From positions 30,770,914 to 30,834,913 of the forward strand of contig NW_023998415.1 of assembly GCF_014805625.2 (NCBI RefSeq): a stretch of DNA of 64,000 nucleotides. Direction: 5' to 3'. The DNA is from Glossina fuscipes (lineage: Eukaryota; Arthropoda; Insecta; Diptera; Glossinidae). The translations under genes were made by a program, and so were the position numbers. The stretch's first letter is position 1. Every line of letters starts with the position of its first letter. Below are positions 1 to 14,079 of the stretch, piece by piece. The notes under the pieces are model-generated. The model saw only the letters and a list, made by a program, of their open reading frames with translations. It had not been told where the DNA came from and did not search any database.

Positions 1-4
1 AAAA

Positions 5-38
<34 letters not shown>

Positions 39-489
39 AATAATAATAATTCTAATTATTTTTATCACATTTTGTTTATTTGAAATCTATGATAATAAAA
101 TTAATTAACTTTCATTGACTATTCTATAACAACTAAAATAAAAGAAATTTATTTCTATAATATATAAATTTTCAACAATTATAATCGCCTTAAAGCGAAA
201 TATCGTATACTCACCACTAATGGATAACGTTCTTATTGCAATCAGTTTGCATTAATCCTTCGATTAAAATAAATTAGAACTTTAATTATCGGTCAAAGTC
301 ATCTAACTATCACTTATATATTCTTTGTTTGTGTCAAATTGTATGAAAACTTTTGCAAATTTCAGCGCTAAGTTAAATAATGTAATGCTTTGAATTTCAT
401 ATATTAATTTTATTTTATTTTTATCTGTCTGGCCAAGTTAATTATAATAATTGTATTAATAATAATAATAATAACTCTCCAGTTCGATC

Positions 490-607
490 TCTCCATACGC
501 CTCCCAATCTGTTCTCTCTCCTTTTCTTTCTCTTCTTTTTCTCTGTCTCTCTCGCCCTCTTTGTCTATCTATCTCTTTCTCTGTTTTTCATGGTTTTTTC
601 CCTCATG

Positions 608-666
<59 letters not shown>

Positions 667-745
667 GTCTCTATCTACCTATCTGTCTATCTATCTATCT
701 ATCTGTCTCTATCTAACTATCTGTCTATCTATCAACATATCTATC
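490..745. repeat. (CT)n / (ATCT)n pyrimidine microsatellite
   Basis: A CT-rich tract passes into (CT)n around 611-638 and then (ATCT)n with interruptions to about 735. The repeat gives an open frame of Leu, Ser, Tyr and Ile that is not a gene. Confidence 0.9.
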
Positions 746-3085
746 GCGCACTTTCTATTCCTATGTATATATTCTTCCTCTCCGTCGCTTTGACTTCAAA
801 TTAAAATAATTTCACATTTTAATCGAAAGATCGTCTCTAACGGCTCCGTATGCAAATTACCTTTCGAATATAATATATTTTGATTTTGGAGTTTGATATC
901 TGTTGCATAAACGCTGCTAAAACTAAGATTGAATGGAGGTCTGTGGTTTTTTTCTTTCGTTCTTGAGCACTTCATAAATATTTATCGCTCATCAAGCACT
1001 GTAATTAACATATATGAAAAAAATTGCTCTGTCCACAGTAGTGCTTCTAAGAACTTTATTTTAACTTGAAAGACTTTGCCATGGATTTTATTTAAAACGT
1101 TCTAGAATAAATTTTATTGAATGCAAAGACTCTTATTCACTCCCACCATAGCTCTTACAGCAAGTTCATAAAATTTATTTCATTCAGTAAAAAGATCTGG
1201 GCACGACTTTCTACCAAAGAACTTGAAAAGTATTTATTTATTTACCCATCATTTACACGTGTAGAGAGACGGTAAGTCTTGCATTATCAAATCACTGTTT
1301 GTTTATAACTTAAAGGGAATTTTATCCAGTTTTCGGCGCCATGGACTATTTCGAGTGATTTTAAAGATTCAATAAATAGGGATGGACAGATGGACAGATG
1401 GACATAATTGAACGATTCAGCAACATTTCATCACATCTTAAACTGCAGTGGTGGTGAGTATAAAAATTTTATCAAAACCAATTTTATAAATGTATGGTTG
1501 TAGTAGAGATTCATTGAATTTTTTCGTCTAACCTGTGATTCTATTTTTTTATTATTCTCGGTGCTTATCTATTTATTATTTACGTATGTTATGCTAAGAG
1601 TATTCTCGTATATATGTGGAAATTATTTATTTCGTTTCTTTATTAGAAATTTTTTTTTTTTTTTTTTGTGGTTAAGAAGTTCTACTATTTCTAGTATTCC
1701 ATTTCATCCTCCTCGTCACTGTGACACAGAAGTTTTCTAAAAAATTGTGTGAAAATTTTTTTTCTTTTTATATAATTTCGCATTATTCTCATTTTTTTGT
1801 TTTTTGAATTGTTGAAAAATTTTTAAAAATCAACAGTTAGCTACTGTGGTGGGTGCTAAATAAGTTCATACAGATTTTCTATTAAAAATATAAAAATTAC
1901 GACATGCATTACTAACAGATTCTACTAATAACAATTCTACATGAAGTTAATGAAGAGAATGCTATTTTTTTTTTTTTTCTTTTATTTTTTACTTTTTTTT
2001 GACATGCATATTAGAAATTTATTTAAAGTAAGAAATTTTTCAAACTTATATATTAATATTTATTATTAAATTTCAAAAAAAAAAAAAACTTAAATAAAAT
2101 GTGAGAAATTTACAAAACTCATTCAAAGTAATAAAATTTCTTTAATAAATTATTTTATAGTTACGTTCATGGAGATCAGTTGGAATGTTAAAATGTATTA
2201 CAAAAAAAAAAAAAAAAACAACAGAAATACAACGGGTAAATAAATAAAAATAAAAAAAAAAATTTATAATTTTTAAATTATTTTTTAATTATTCGCCGTA
2301 TAAGATATCGAATTTTTTTTTTGTCAAAAGCTAAGTTTTGGATTTAGTCCAGAAAAGCGTAAAGATTTGGGGGAACGAACTCTGGAAAGCGCGGCATAGT
2401 ACACACCATATGATGTCTTACATTAATAATATAACTGATTGAATGAACCGAAAGGATCTAGTAGTTGCTCTGATCGTATTATCATTCAAACAATCTTATA
2501 TTGGCGACGAGAGACCAAAAACTGTTATGTTTTCGGTTTTTTTTTTTTTTGTTTTTATTACAATCTCCAATGTATACCTACTTTCCATAAAGCAGTAACA
2601 AAACTATTTCTTATATGATACTTTATATAATTGCATCGGAAGGTTTAATACATTAAACCGAATTATTAGCTTATGTGGTGGGAAACGGTGAAATAAACAC
2701 GGTTGTGTCACTTTAACAAAATTCCAATTAAACACTAACTCGGACAAATTGTTTTAAATGGATCGAAAACTTATAGTGAAATGATAAACATGCTAAGTGA
2801 ATCAGCAAAGCTCTGTATCGGTGAGCAGAAAATCAATTTAGATATGAGGTAAATATATTGCAGAGACACTGGTAACAAATACTTCAATGGATATATGCTC
2901 TCAAGAATAAAACCATTTCCTCAACTATATACGAGCAGACTTATATCCGTCGAATCCATTAAGTTAATTCTTCTTTATTGTATATGTTAACAAATATTGA
3001 AATTATTTTAAATTTTACAATCATTCAGCCGACATTTCTGACAAGAAAACACCCTCCGTGCAATAGTGGTTTCACTAATCGAAGT

Positions 3086-3116
<31 letters not shown>

Positions 3117-3529
3117 TACCACAACGATCACTGAGCAACTATTACTACTAATCGGTACAACAGCTTTTCGAGGGTCTCCTATGACACAACGCTACTTGCC
3201 GACGATTATCGTATAATCGAAAAAAATATTACCATAATATCGTGAAAGAAAAAAAAAAAAATTTCATATTTTGAAAAAAATTGATTAACTTTTTAAGGAA
3301 AACAAGTAGAAACATTATAGAAGGGCCAAGGCCCGCCATTATAAACCCTACATCATTCTACAATTATTAATTTATATTAGGCTTTTCAAAATAAATCACT
3401 CCATGGGAAGTACTCGAGAAAATTGTCCGATCTAAATCAATTTCATCAATAGCGTTCGTCCTTGGGATAAGATATCTATTAATTTGCATTAAAATATCTT
3501 AAAAATGATCGCTTGCGGGTTCGCACAAA

Positions 3530-3685
3530 AATAAACCACAACAGACTGACGGACAGACAAGCTAAGATCGATGCAATAACTGATCTTGGATCTCTTTTCT
3601 TTAAGGGCCGCTCGATGTCGCACACACCCGTAAATACTTAGTATACCCTTATATCACACAGCAGTGTAGGGTATCAAAAAAAAAA
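3530..3685. repeat. Degenerate interspersed repeat with GTCTGTCCGTC-type core
   Basis: Contains the complement of a TGTCTGTCCGTC-like block (about 3546-3560) followed by paired 'tataccct' and 'agggtat' ends near 3640-3680. The same layout recurs near 9100-9650, 14080-14310, 29470-29530, 30785-31375, 41740-41770 and at the right edge of the window. It looks like an old dispersed fly repeat family with no coding capacity. I cannot name the family. Confidence 0.5.
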
Positions 3686-4860
3686 AAAAAAAAAAAATTC
3701 TCAAACACTTAATCATGCGTTTCGTAAACGAATTGCTATGCAAACATTTCGTCGTGATGCGACTGAACATCAAAAGGCTGTAGAAATATATACAAGTAAT
3801 ACGAGTCCTGAAGTAATTTTTTATAAAAAATATTCGAGTAGAAAATATTGCTGCAAACAAATCATATATATTTAGGAAGTTTTAAGAGAATTGAGAGACA
3901 AATTCCTTTTTAAAGCACATTTCTGTTAAATATCCAACATTTTTTTTCAGCAAACGAAATTTAATTTTTTTTTATTTTTTACATTTTTTTAACACTAAAT
4001 TTGGTTTTCACTGTCTTTTGTAGATTTTACAGATGAATATGATGAATAAAAGTTTTAAGGAAATTTTATAAAACCAAAAAGAAAAAAGACTTGTCCAAGT
4101 AATTTATGGTTTTTTTTTTTTTTTTTTTTTTTTTGATTGATTTGCTGCTTATGAAATAATTAAGTGCCAGGAAGGATTGAAGTTATACTGAAGTGCTATT
4201 GGGGATCTAACTAGCGACATTCCTAAACTACGGTGGTTACTTTTCAGTTCAGTTTTTAGTTATTCGCCTTAGCACGAATGTATTGCATATATCCATAGAG
4301 GATCCAGCAAGTGATCGGTTTCATTCCGAACTTTTGTACATCAAAAACGAAGTTATGAAAACATTTCCGAGCGAATCAATTCAACTCAATTTTTTACTTC
4401 ACTTATTTGTGAAACGTAAAGTGCGAACGCAAAACGGGAAACGAGAGACACTAATGGACTCTAGTAAACAGTTTTAAAAGTTTATGTTCTTCAAATGCAT
4501 TCTTAGGAGAAGTTTTTCGGCGTTTATTTTCAAGTATTACAAATACGGAATTACATATAGATAATGGATATTAAAATTTACGAAATAATTTAAGAGAAAT
4601 TTTCTATTTATTCTTAAAAGAATTTGTGCTACAACAACAAATCTATAAATGGTGAAGGTATCACTTTGCTAAATACTACTACATGTAAGAGGAACAAAAA
4701 AAAAAAAGAGAAAAGAAAGAAAAATCTACTTTGGCTAATCTTTGCTTAATTGTCGTGTATCGAGCTTCTTTGGAAGAGATGTGTCTTTGGGGAATGTTTT
4801 ATAACATTTGTGTGAAACGTGCTCTTCGTGTCGAGTATGATATACTATTTTGCGTTCTAC

Positions 4861-4948
4861 ATAAATAAATAAATAAATATATATATATATATATAAATAT
4901 ATATATGTATATATATATATATACATCTATGTATATATATATTTTATA

Positions 4949-4980
<32 letters not shown>

Positions 4981-4981
4981 A
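4861..4981. repeat. (TAAA)n / (TA)n microsatellite
   Basis: A short (AAAT)n run is followed by interrupted (TA)n. The Tyr/Ile open frame it creates on the minus strand is an artefact of the repeat. Confidence 0.9.
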
Positions 4982-6834
4982 ATTTGATCACTTGAAATAG
5001 TTTTCAGGCATTTGTCGTAGAAGATCGTTTTTTTTTTTTTTTTTGCTTCTTTTTTCGTTTTTAATTTGATTTGCATTCTTAAGGACTTTGGAGGAGTTTA
5101 ATAGGTCTCGTTGTATATTAATAACTATTCAAAGAAATCGATTTATCCGGATTACATTTCATGCAATTTGTAAACCTGTAAGAATTTCACAAGAAAGGAA
5201 CGAAAAAAGAAAATAGTAACAAAAAAGAATACAGACCAAGAATGGAAATAAATCATTAACAAAAACGCACACAAAGCTACTTATAAAATATAAATAAATA
5301 CACATACATCGATCGATAGAGTAGATACGGCATTTTTTTTTTGAAATGAATGAATGAATAAATTCGATACAAAACGAGTTCCATTATACATATATCCACC
5401 GTTTCATCCGTTTCATTACCGTTAAAAATGCACTACTTATAGATAGATAGATAATCTGGAGAGATATTTGCATTTACTTTCAGATCAATAAAAACGTTTT
5501 GAATTTGAATATAAGCGGCGAATGAACCGATTTTCAATATACTATACAAGAATGCTTGCTTACAATTGTTTATTTCAAATTTTCTAATTTTGAAAAAGGT
5601 CTCTGTTAGATGGAGATGCAGATCTCAGGCTACGATCAAATTAGTTCAACCTATTTCTGAATGGTGGATATAAATATTACAAAAATAAAAGCAATATAAA
5701 GTAAAAAAATGTTTTTTATTTTTTTTAATTTTTTGTAATTTTATAAAAATTTATACCAACAACACATGCTAAACTTGTATTTTTTAATCGACAGAGAACA
5801 AAATGTATCGCATTCCAAAACGTGTGGACTCATCTTAGTTAATATTTTCGAATAAATTTTTGAGCAGATCTGTACTATACGAACACACATGTGCAGTAAA
5901 CATCTTCTTTTTAAATCGGATTTTTCTTTCCCTACCATGCTCTTGCTTAGCTTAAGTGATGAGTGTTTCTATAAACGTTATTCTCATTTACAACGTGACT
6001 GATCTTATAAATCCTAAATGTGGAAAGGTCCCGAAACAATCAGCTAAGATTATACAAAGACGGTAAAGTAGATAAGATCAATTTCACATTATGCCGAGAT
6101 GAACTTAAGATGATATCATTTTGTGAGTAATTTCTCTTTATGTAGTTCTTTTTTTCGCTTAGGGAATGGATGATACCTGTTCGTGTAATACGGTCAAAGA
6201 AAGACGTGAGCAAAGTCACGGTCATACTTGGGGTTCTGATGATGTTATGCCCTTCTCGACTCACCATTAATTACAGCTACGATCAAAGCAATCTTTAGCG
6301 CACTTGGGATAAGAATCCGCGAACACTGACGCGGTTATCGCGGCTCTAATCTACCTTGGACTATTCATGCGGAAGTTACCAAGTTACGAAGGCAACGATT
6401 AAGAGCAAAGACTAAGTAAATCAATCAATTATTACTTTAGGCGTTTCGTTGAGAATCCTTTGCTCCGTTGCTCCGGGTAGTAAGTTTGAAATTCTATTTG
6501 CTGACTTTCCACTAAGAACATCTGCAATAAATGCAAAACAAATTTTAAACTTTCTTTTCCTTCTTTTCTAGGATTCGTATGCGTAAAATTGCGCCAACAA
6601 TTCACAAGCAGACAAACTCGGACATTTGCGCCTGTTATGAACTATTATTAAGTAACATTTTAAGGAATTGCGGAAAGGTTTCCACTGAATGAGACAAGTA
6701 AACGGCTGACGTATGCCTTATGTAATTAGCATGCCTGGGTCTTTCATTTGAATAAATATAGAAATTTTGACGATATTTCTTACGTACATAAATTCTAAGC
6801 ACGTTTTATATTAACCATGGGAAGCTTACGAAAT

Positions 6835-6876
<42 letters not shown>

Positions 6877-8108
6877 GCTAAGAATCGTTCGCTGAACGCG
6901 ATCTTTTACGAAGCGATTATCGACATTTGTAAATAATTTTGAAGCGATATATCTCAAACTCACCATATATCTAGAACTCAAATTTGTTGCTGGAAATGAA
7001 TCAAAGGCTTAGCTTTCCATCTCATTTTTCTTCCATTTTTTTTTCTTTTTGCGTTCTCTCGTGAAGTTTGATACTTTGAACAAGAGAAACATTGAAAGGC
7101 AAATAAGTGTAAGCGAATTAATTGAAAACACTGCATATATTTTACAATGAAGAGTCTTAAGCCTTGAAATGTTTTCGTTTAAATGTCCGACAAACGTTTA
7201 CGTCATATTCGCAAACATTGGCATTTGACAAAAGCTATTCCTTCTTTATATGCAGTTATCAGAACAATATTGCAGCAATGTTTGTACATCTTGGTGAATT
7301 TTTTTGTTTTTTTTATCACATCCTATAGTTTATGTAGTTTTAGGCCTTGGGGATTTGGTTTCCTAAATGAATTATTAGGTATATGAAATGTAAACATATT
7401 TTGGACTAATCTCTCATCTCCTTAATTGAGTTTAATGGAAGGCATTTTTCAGAAAGTCGCTAATACGACCGTATATCTGAGTATTATCGAAATGAGTAAA
7501 GTGATATATAATTTACATTTCTAATATGGAGTCCAATTTATGGAAATCGTTAGAATTGATTTTGCTTTTTTTTTTTAGTATAGGTTGAGTTGACAACGAG
7601 AATTTGTAGTGGACCTTGGAATTTTTAAGAAAGAAAAAAAAGATATTCAAGTCGACCTTAAATTGGTCTAAATATTCTTCTCTAATTAAGCCTACAATTT
7701 AATTACAATCAATATTAGCTGGTTACATATGGACTAAATATCGCCATGAGTAAGTAAAACTTTGAAAATGTATCAATCAAGTTCAATCAAATTTCCGATT
7801 TAAAAAGAGTTTTCGCTTACATACGATATTAGATTTTGATAGCGAGCGATACAAATTCGTTTCCTTTCATAGATATATGATATTGAAGTTTCCAATTTCG
7901 TTTCATAATAAAAGACGTACATAGCCACACATACGCATACACTCATACAATCAAATGCACAAGCGCGAACGCATGCGCACTGGAATCATCATACATAACA
8001 CATACACACACACTTATACAACGAACGATGCACATTAAAAATGAATAGAAACAGATAAATGTATATATATAAATATATATATGTAATGTAATATTAAAGA
8101 TTTCAAGG

Positions 8109-8114
8109 ACTCAC
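8109..8114 (-). promoter_or_regulatory. Possible 5' splice site overlapping the stop codon
   Basis: GTGAGT on the minus strand spans the TGA stop (8113-8111) of the four-exon TipE-family gene. If used, the exon would end after two bases of a codon, the same phase as the last intron of tipE, and the protein would gain a different tail. No acceptor exon was identified. Confidence 0.35.
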
Positions 8115-10015
8115 TCTTCCTTTGTGGGAAATTTTTCAGCGTAAACTCTCGATGATCTACTGCAAGCATTATCACAACACGGACAATACCAGTAGCTTAA
8201 CACACCAATTGATATAGCAAATAATACCGTAGGGATTATTAGCGATAATATCAAATGATATAAATTATTTTCCCAGGAATAACGACCGATAACTACTTCG
8301 GGATAGGCACGACTATAAAAGCAGGGGAACGGTTCACCAATGTGTGAATATCTTTAAAAAAAAATAAATAAATAAAAAAAATAAAGGAAAGAGAAAGAGA
8401 AAAAGAAAAAGATTGATAAACGCTTAAAATGAACAGAAAACTATACTGTACTAAGCACTCATTTAACCCATACATACCCATACTGTCTGGCAAAAACGCT
8501 GCAATTTGTTGTGGGCGGATAACCGCAACCTTCAGAATTTATTAGAAATTTTGTGTAACTAACATCCCAAACGACCGTAGCTAAATCACGAGGATTTTTC
8601 TCCCAATCCGTAAACGGTATACGGGTGTAATTAACATATAATTGATGGCATCTGAAAATGTTTATTACTATACATATATAGATGTTATATGCTTTTTTTC
8701 CTGATTAAATATGCAGACACAGGAAAGTGGATTTGTTTGGAAAAAAAAAAAAACAAGGAGAAAGAGAAAAATTTCATAAAAATACATACTTATTGGGCGA
8801 TGAGGTACAACCTTCACGGCATGAACTCCATGTGCAATTTTTAATGCCTTCAGCATAAACGTGATCGATAACGATACAGGTAACGGGTACAGGATCATAA
8901 TCCGCTATAATTGTCGATATAGCTGGGTCCACAACAAACGGTATGAGAAATAGAAAAGTGAAAACCGATAAAATCGCTGTAGTACCTAATGAAAAGCAAA
9001 AAGAGATAGAGAGCGAGAAAATTTACTTCAAAATTAATTCATTTTCCATTTATTTAATTTAGATCATATTTCATATCATAGACCAGAGTTGATAGTAAGA
9101 TAAGATAGAGGCAAGGCAGACAGACCATTAAATACCCCGCACCAATTCGCTTAAATAATCATATAGTAATTATATAGTATTATTAGTTTTTGCGGCCAGG
9201 AGAGTACAAACAACATACATCCCACAGATGCACAGACGGACGGGTATGGCTAAATCAACTCAAAATTGTACGCTAATCAAGAATATATATATTTTATAGA
9301 GTCTCTTCTGAGCCTTCCTTTTGGGAGCTATGGAAAAAAAAACAAAATGTGTATACCCCCATCTGACTGTGCTGGATGTAAAAAGGGCTTGTCCTATCTA
9401 AACCATTTGCAACAAGCACATTGCGGACTCAAAACATCTCAAGCTACCGAATCTTGTTGAAATAAGTCAAATATTGCGGACTGAAGGGTGACTGGAAAAA
9501 ATACATAGCCAGACATCAGATGGACAGCCCAGCAACTTAAAATGATTTCTGAATCGATCAGTATAGGAAAAGGTGGGTCTTTCTGCTTGTTACATATGTC
9601 CGCACAAACTTAATACACCCTATATATAGCACAGGTGTAGATGGAGAGTATAATAATTGATTGTTATTAAAACGTGAAACAATGGTTTTCTAATTTTTTG
9701 ACTCGTAATGTCACGGTAAAGATCATGTTGATCAAGCGCTAATTGTGGATTTCAAAAATGTAATTATTTATCTTAATATGAATGGATGTGCGACTTACCT
9801 AAGCATACCGAGGTATAGAATTTTGCCTTTTCCAAGATGGTCTCAATTTCATGATCAATCTTGTTTGATTTGATAGAGGCATGGGGCAGAGATGAACGAC
9901 TTGACTTGGTACTGCTGTTCAAGCTGATCTTGCTTCCGCCTAAACTTTGCGTTGACATAGTAGGGCTAGTGGGCAAGGAGGAGAGCATAGTGTTCGCGGT
10001 ATTACTCTTCTTCAT
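8111..10015 (-). CDS. TipE-family sodium-channel auxiliary subunit, probably Teh2 (four exons)
   Basis: Predicted accessory subunit of the neuronal sodium channel Para. Four minus-strand exons join in frame: 10015-9799, 8985-8790, 8651-8478 and 8351-8111, giving 275 residues. Introns use GTAAGT, GTATGT and GTATGT donors and clean AG acceptors. Layout: a Ser/Thr-rich cytoplasmic N-terminus (1-62); membrane segment 1 (about 66-92) ending in FLFLIPFVVDPA, very like tipE FLFLVPFVIEPA; the family motif NCTWSSCREGC (122-132); GCGYPP (179-184); FPCFYS (204-209); membrane segment 2 (about 225-250); and a CPCC cluster (252-255). An in-frame ATG at 10063 would add 16 residues; I prefer 10015 because the extra part is Lys/Ile-rich, poly-T derived sequence. 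Family membership is firm. The choice of Teh2 rather than Teh4 rests on length and cluster position and is inference. The stop overlaps a possible splice donor, so the C-terminus may differ. Confidence 0.88.
9090..9655. repeat. Degenerate interspersed repeat inside the first intron of the TipE-family gene
   Basis: Fragments of the GTCTGTC-type dispersed repeat ('ggcagacagacc' near 9115, 'cacagacggacgg' near 9230, and 'taatacaccctatatatagcacaggtgtag' split across about 9610-9640). There is no coding content. It lies in the 813-bp intron between the first and second exons. Confidence 0.4.
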
Positions 10016-10398
10016 GATGTTTGGAATTTTTTTTTTTTCGATTTTTATGTTAAACAAAAGCAAACAACGCGCAATCCGGTAACTAAGCTGTACTGCGTTT
10101 TTAAATATTTTATAAAAAATTCTCTTTACTGGCTTTGGTTATTGCTTTGTTATTACTTTTTTATTATTTATTTATATGAAATGTTTTCAAGTCAAATAAT
10201 TATATCTAACTGTTGTTTAGTTTAGTTTTGTTAATTTATTATAGTAAAAAAAAAAAAAAAAAAAATCCTCTTTTTTTTTTTTATTCTTTAAATTTTCTTT
10301 TATTTTCTTTCTATTAGGTAACTAAGCTGGCTTTTCTTTTATTATTAAACTAAACTTTTTATGCTAAATGTTATTTAAAATTTTTAATTATTGGATTT

Positions 10399-10430
10399 TT
10401 TGTTGTTGTTGTTGTTGTTGTTGTTGTTTT
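10399..10430. repeat. (GTT)n trinucleotide microsatellite
   Basis: About ten GTT units, upstream of the four-exon TipE-family gene. Confidence 0.9.
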
Positions 10431-12124
10431 CTATTCATTTAAAGGTTGTTCTTCTCTTTATTATAAATTATTATCATTATTATTTCTATTACTATTATTA
10501 TTACTGTTTGTTATTTTCCTTATTATTTGGTTGTATATGTTTTTTTACTTGTGTCTAAAGACCTTGATCACGCATCCCTCTAAACCGTTTGTTTAAATTG
10601 TGTGAATATTTGTTTGCATTGTCGTTACTGTGGTTGTTGCGGTGTACGATGTACGAAATTGTAGCGATTACTATACGGGTATTATAGTTGTTTTTGGAGT
10701 GAATGAAGGAACGGATTGATATATAAGGTGAACGATGGTGGCAATGTGTAGAGATGAAGGATTTAATTTTAATATCGCACGTATATTGTTATTTCTTTTT
10801 ATATTTAGCTTTGTTTTATTTATTTTTTATTATTTCTTTTCTAATACTATTTTGTGTGTTTGTTTTTGTCAGTACTGTGCCGTTTACTTTTATATGAACA
10901 TTTTTTGGTGTGAGTTAATGTGTGTTTTGCCCGTTGTTGTATCGACGTAAGAAGCAATTAAAAACTGAGAATAATTGAATTTGTTTAAATAAATGTGTGT
11001 TAAAAAAAATGTTTTTTTTTTTTTTTACTTTATTTCCGTTTCCGTTTTTTTTTTTGCAGTTGTGTTGTTTGCTTTTTTCTTTTTTTTCCTTCTTTATTTA
11101 TTTATTTATTTATTTTTTTTTCGTTATTCGAAATCTTTTAACATATTCTTTGTTTATTTGTCGGTTACTTAAAAAAAGGAACGAAGTAGAAGAAGAAGCT
11201 TAAAAATTATGAATGAAAAAAGTTTTTAAATTAATTTAAATTAATTTTTTCTTTTTTTTTTCAAATTGTTTTGTTTATTTTTTTTTTTTCTTTTTAATTT
11301 ATTAATGAAATTGAGTTGTGATCGATAACAGTAGGTGTTGTTCTTGTTGTTGTTGTTGTTACAGAGTATGATAAATTATTGCAATGCAAATATGCCCGAT
11401 TGATGTACAGGACTGTCTTCTTGAAGCAGAGGAATGCCTGCAAATGAAAAATAATTCAAAATACAACAACAAAAATTAGAATAAATAACTTACGGATATT
11501 GTCTAAGCGAGAATACAAATAACACCGCACAAAAGTGCTGAATAAAACTATGAATTCTCCGCGCTTAAGTCATACCCGTTATCACACTAAAGCCTATACT
11601 ACATAGTTTCTTGTCAGTTTGAATCGGTAGATAGCCTTACAAGATCAGTCTTACTTTCCGCAATGAATTCATATTGTTATTAAAAAAGATGGTGCTTACT
11701 AAAATAATGCTTAGCGTAGAAAAGTGCCTACAGACAAAGTTATACTCGTATTACATAGGTGGGTATATTCGAATTAATAATCACTTAATTATTATTGATT
11801 TTCTTCACAGCTGTATAATATCGGATAAAAAGCTGTCGAAATTTTTGAAACTATAATTCGAAAACTAATAAATCTAATGTCGTAACACTTTGAAGAATCC
11901 TTTTGTGCTTTCTGAAATATTATAACACTTAAGCGTTTGTCAATTGCTCGCATTCTTCGAATTGCTTTGATAAGCGCAGAAAGCTAAGATTTCTTCGAAA
12001 TTTTCAAGACTTTTTTCATAAAGACATCCATTTGCATTCCTTTAGAGCAAGCACATCATACTTTAGCGTTTCAACTTCCAGTCAAACTCAATAATCTAAT
12101 CATAAAAAAACCTACATCAACCTA

Positions 12125-12308
12125 TTATTATTATTATTATTATTATTCTTAATTTAGCCGGAGAATAAATTCTAAGACTAATGTCTTAAAAGCACTAGCA
12201 TATCTAAGGCTTTCGGCTTTATTAAAAACTCTACCTCACTTGAGATTTGAACCCACGACCACTGAGTTGCTAGTCAAGACTCTTGTCTACTCGGCCACCC
12301 AAGCGGAT
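12125..12308 (-). mobile_element. tRNA-derived SINE with target-site duplication
   Basis: Read on the minus strand, the head has an RNA polymerase III A box (TGGCCGAGTAGAC, from 12297) and B box (GGTTCAAATCT, from 12253) 44 bases apart, which is tRNA spacing. A body of about 100 bases follows, then a (TAA)n-type tail of eight or so units near 12125-12150. The element is flanked by 13-bp direct repeats differing at one base (12112-12124 and 12309-12321, CTA[C/T]ATCAACCTA). That points to insertion by target-primed reverse transcription using a partner LINE. I do not know the family name. Confidence 0.85.
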
Positions 12309-14079
12309 CTATATCAACCTAATCGTACTATATTGAAACGTAAATTGTCACGTATTTTTATTCAACCCCTTTTGGTATCAACTTCGCATCGCTGATTTGC
12401 ATTTTTTAGTATAGTGTAAGTTTTATTTAAAATTCGTAGGAGATGTATTTACAAATTATTTACAGAAACTTATATATTACGCGTCAAATTGTCGTTCTTG
12501 TCGGTTTGAATATTCCGTTTGAACTCTCCTGACACGACTCTCTACTCTAACGTGCCTTCGGCAAAAGTTCTGCTTATATAGCCTTTTACAAGCAAGTTAT
12601 CGTTATCCAAACTCATCTCGACATCTTTGTGGTAATGCCTTTCTTCGTCAACTTTCTGCTAATTGTTGTTAATTTTTTCGCAAATTGCCAGCTGCATGAA
12701 TGTGTCTCTGATTTTTCCTCTCTTTGAAATTTTCTTTCTTGGAGAATAGATTGGTTTTCATGAAATCTTAAATCATCAAATATTCGATTTTCACTACAAT
12801 ATTTTAAAGTTATCTGAATGCTTTTTGAAAATTTGCATTCTCATAAGCTAGCGCTAGTTGGACAACAGGAAAGACCAACGCTAGTAGGTTGTTCTAAAGG
12901 TGGACAATACGATTAAAAAACGACGAGTCGCGGCAATGTGTTGGGCGGTATACAGGGTGAGAAGGCTGTGGAAGACGCGTAGTTCTGTTGAAGGATTTAA
13001 TTACGGGAAAAATCTCTTTTATCTTTGTAGAAAAGTTTTTCTGAATGTACCTACAAATAAGCGCGTCACTGCTCGCTCACGTTATGCCGATGCTCAATAG
13101 GGAGATCTGGACACACTTTCTTCATCCATGAGCACCTAAGTTTTGCGCTGTATGGGTTATGCGAGCGCCTCCAAGCAATGTTTGGTGAATCCCGCCAACC
13201 CACGCGAGTTATAATCTAATTTACGCCGAATATAGGCGGCTATTTATTTACCCGATCTCATTCGAATATTTTTGTAAAGTACCGTTCTAGTGTATCATTG
13301 ATCATTAAGCGTTTGTTTTGTATCGGATTGCTGGATGATCTCTTACTAAAGGAAAACGAATGACATAAGGTGCTATCGTCTGCAAACAAGTTTGTTACGG
13401 TTCGTCGTAATCCACACAAAATTCTTAATGCACGCTAGGAAGAAAGAAAGGGAAAGGAATATATTACTAAATATCGTTCCATTAAGCATCGGCATTAACG
13501 CGTTATATACTACTGTAAATCGACGCCCGTAAGACATAGAAGCGCAAAAATTGAGGATTATATTAGCGATGTCCACGTGGAGAGTATTAGCGAGGATATG
13601 ATTTTCTTGATTACAATAATTTTCAAAAGTTGAAAAATTGCTCCTCCATATGACCTATTTATAGTATATAGCGGTTGAAGATTCCGACTTCAAGTTGACC
13701 TAAGTTGATTGAAAAACCGAAGCTAATGGATCATTATGTCATGTGATTACAATTCATCAGGATCGTTACACATACCGTTAATACTATAGAATCACTTGTT
13801 GCGATTAGAGCCACTTTCGCTCCATCAGTCAGAAGTGATGAGGAGTTTTCTCTTTAATAGACAACAACAAATATTGCAATCGTGATCGAAAGAAAGTATC
13901 GAGTGTTTGCATTTGCTTAAGTCAAAGCTAAAGCTTTTTTCTGTCTATATTGAATTTTTGCAGTTTGTCCCCTTTTTTTTATTCATACAATCAATATCTG
14001 TCGAGAAAAATATGCATATTTTTTTGCACAACATATCGGAAATATAGGTTACTCTCTCCATTATACGCTACGCCACGCC

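Larger units (their letters stand above)
1..8108. other. Non-coding flank left of the TipE cluster
   Basis: I see no gene here. The stretch is AT-rich with many A or T homopolymers of 10-30 bases, a pyrimidine microsatellite, a TA microsatellite and one degenerate interspersed repeat (listed separately). The open frames are short (under 80 codons), low in complexity and lack recognisable motifs. It lies downstream of the minus-strand TipE-family gene, so it could contain that gene's 3' UTR or a further 3' exon, but I could not pick one out. Confidence 0.6.

Noticed and set aside
590..793. Small Leu/Ser-rich protein
   Set aside because: It is the translation of the CT/ATCT microsatellite.
6040..6267. 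75-residue minus-strand frame as a downstream exon of the four-exon TipE-family gene
   Set aside because: No acceptor in the required phase and no resemblance to TipE tails.
12241..12304. A tRNA gene (Leu/Ser-like head)
   Set aside because: A and B boxes are present, but the T stem and acceptor stem do not pair well together, and the tail plus target duplication show a SINE.
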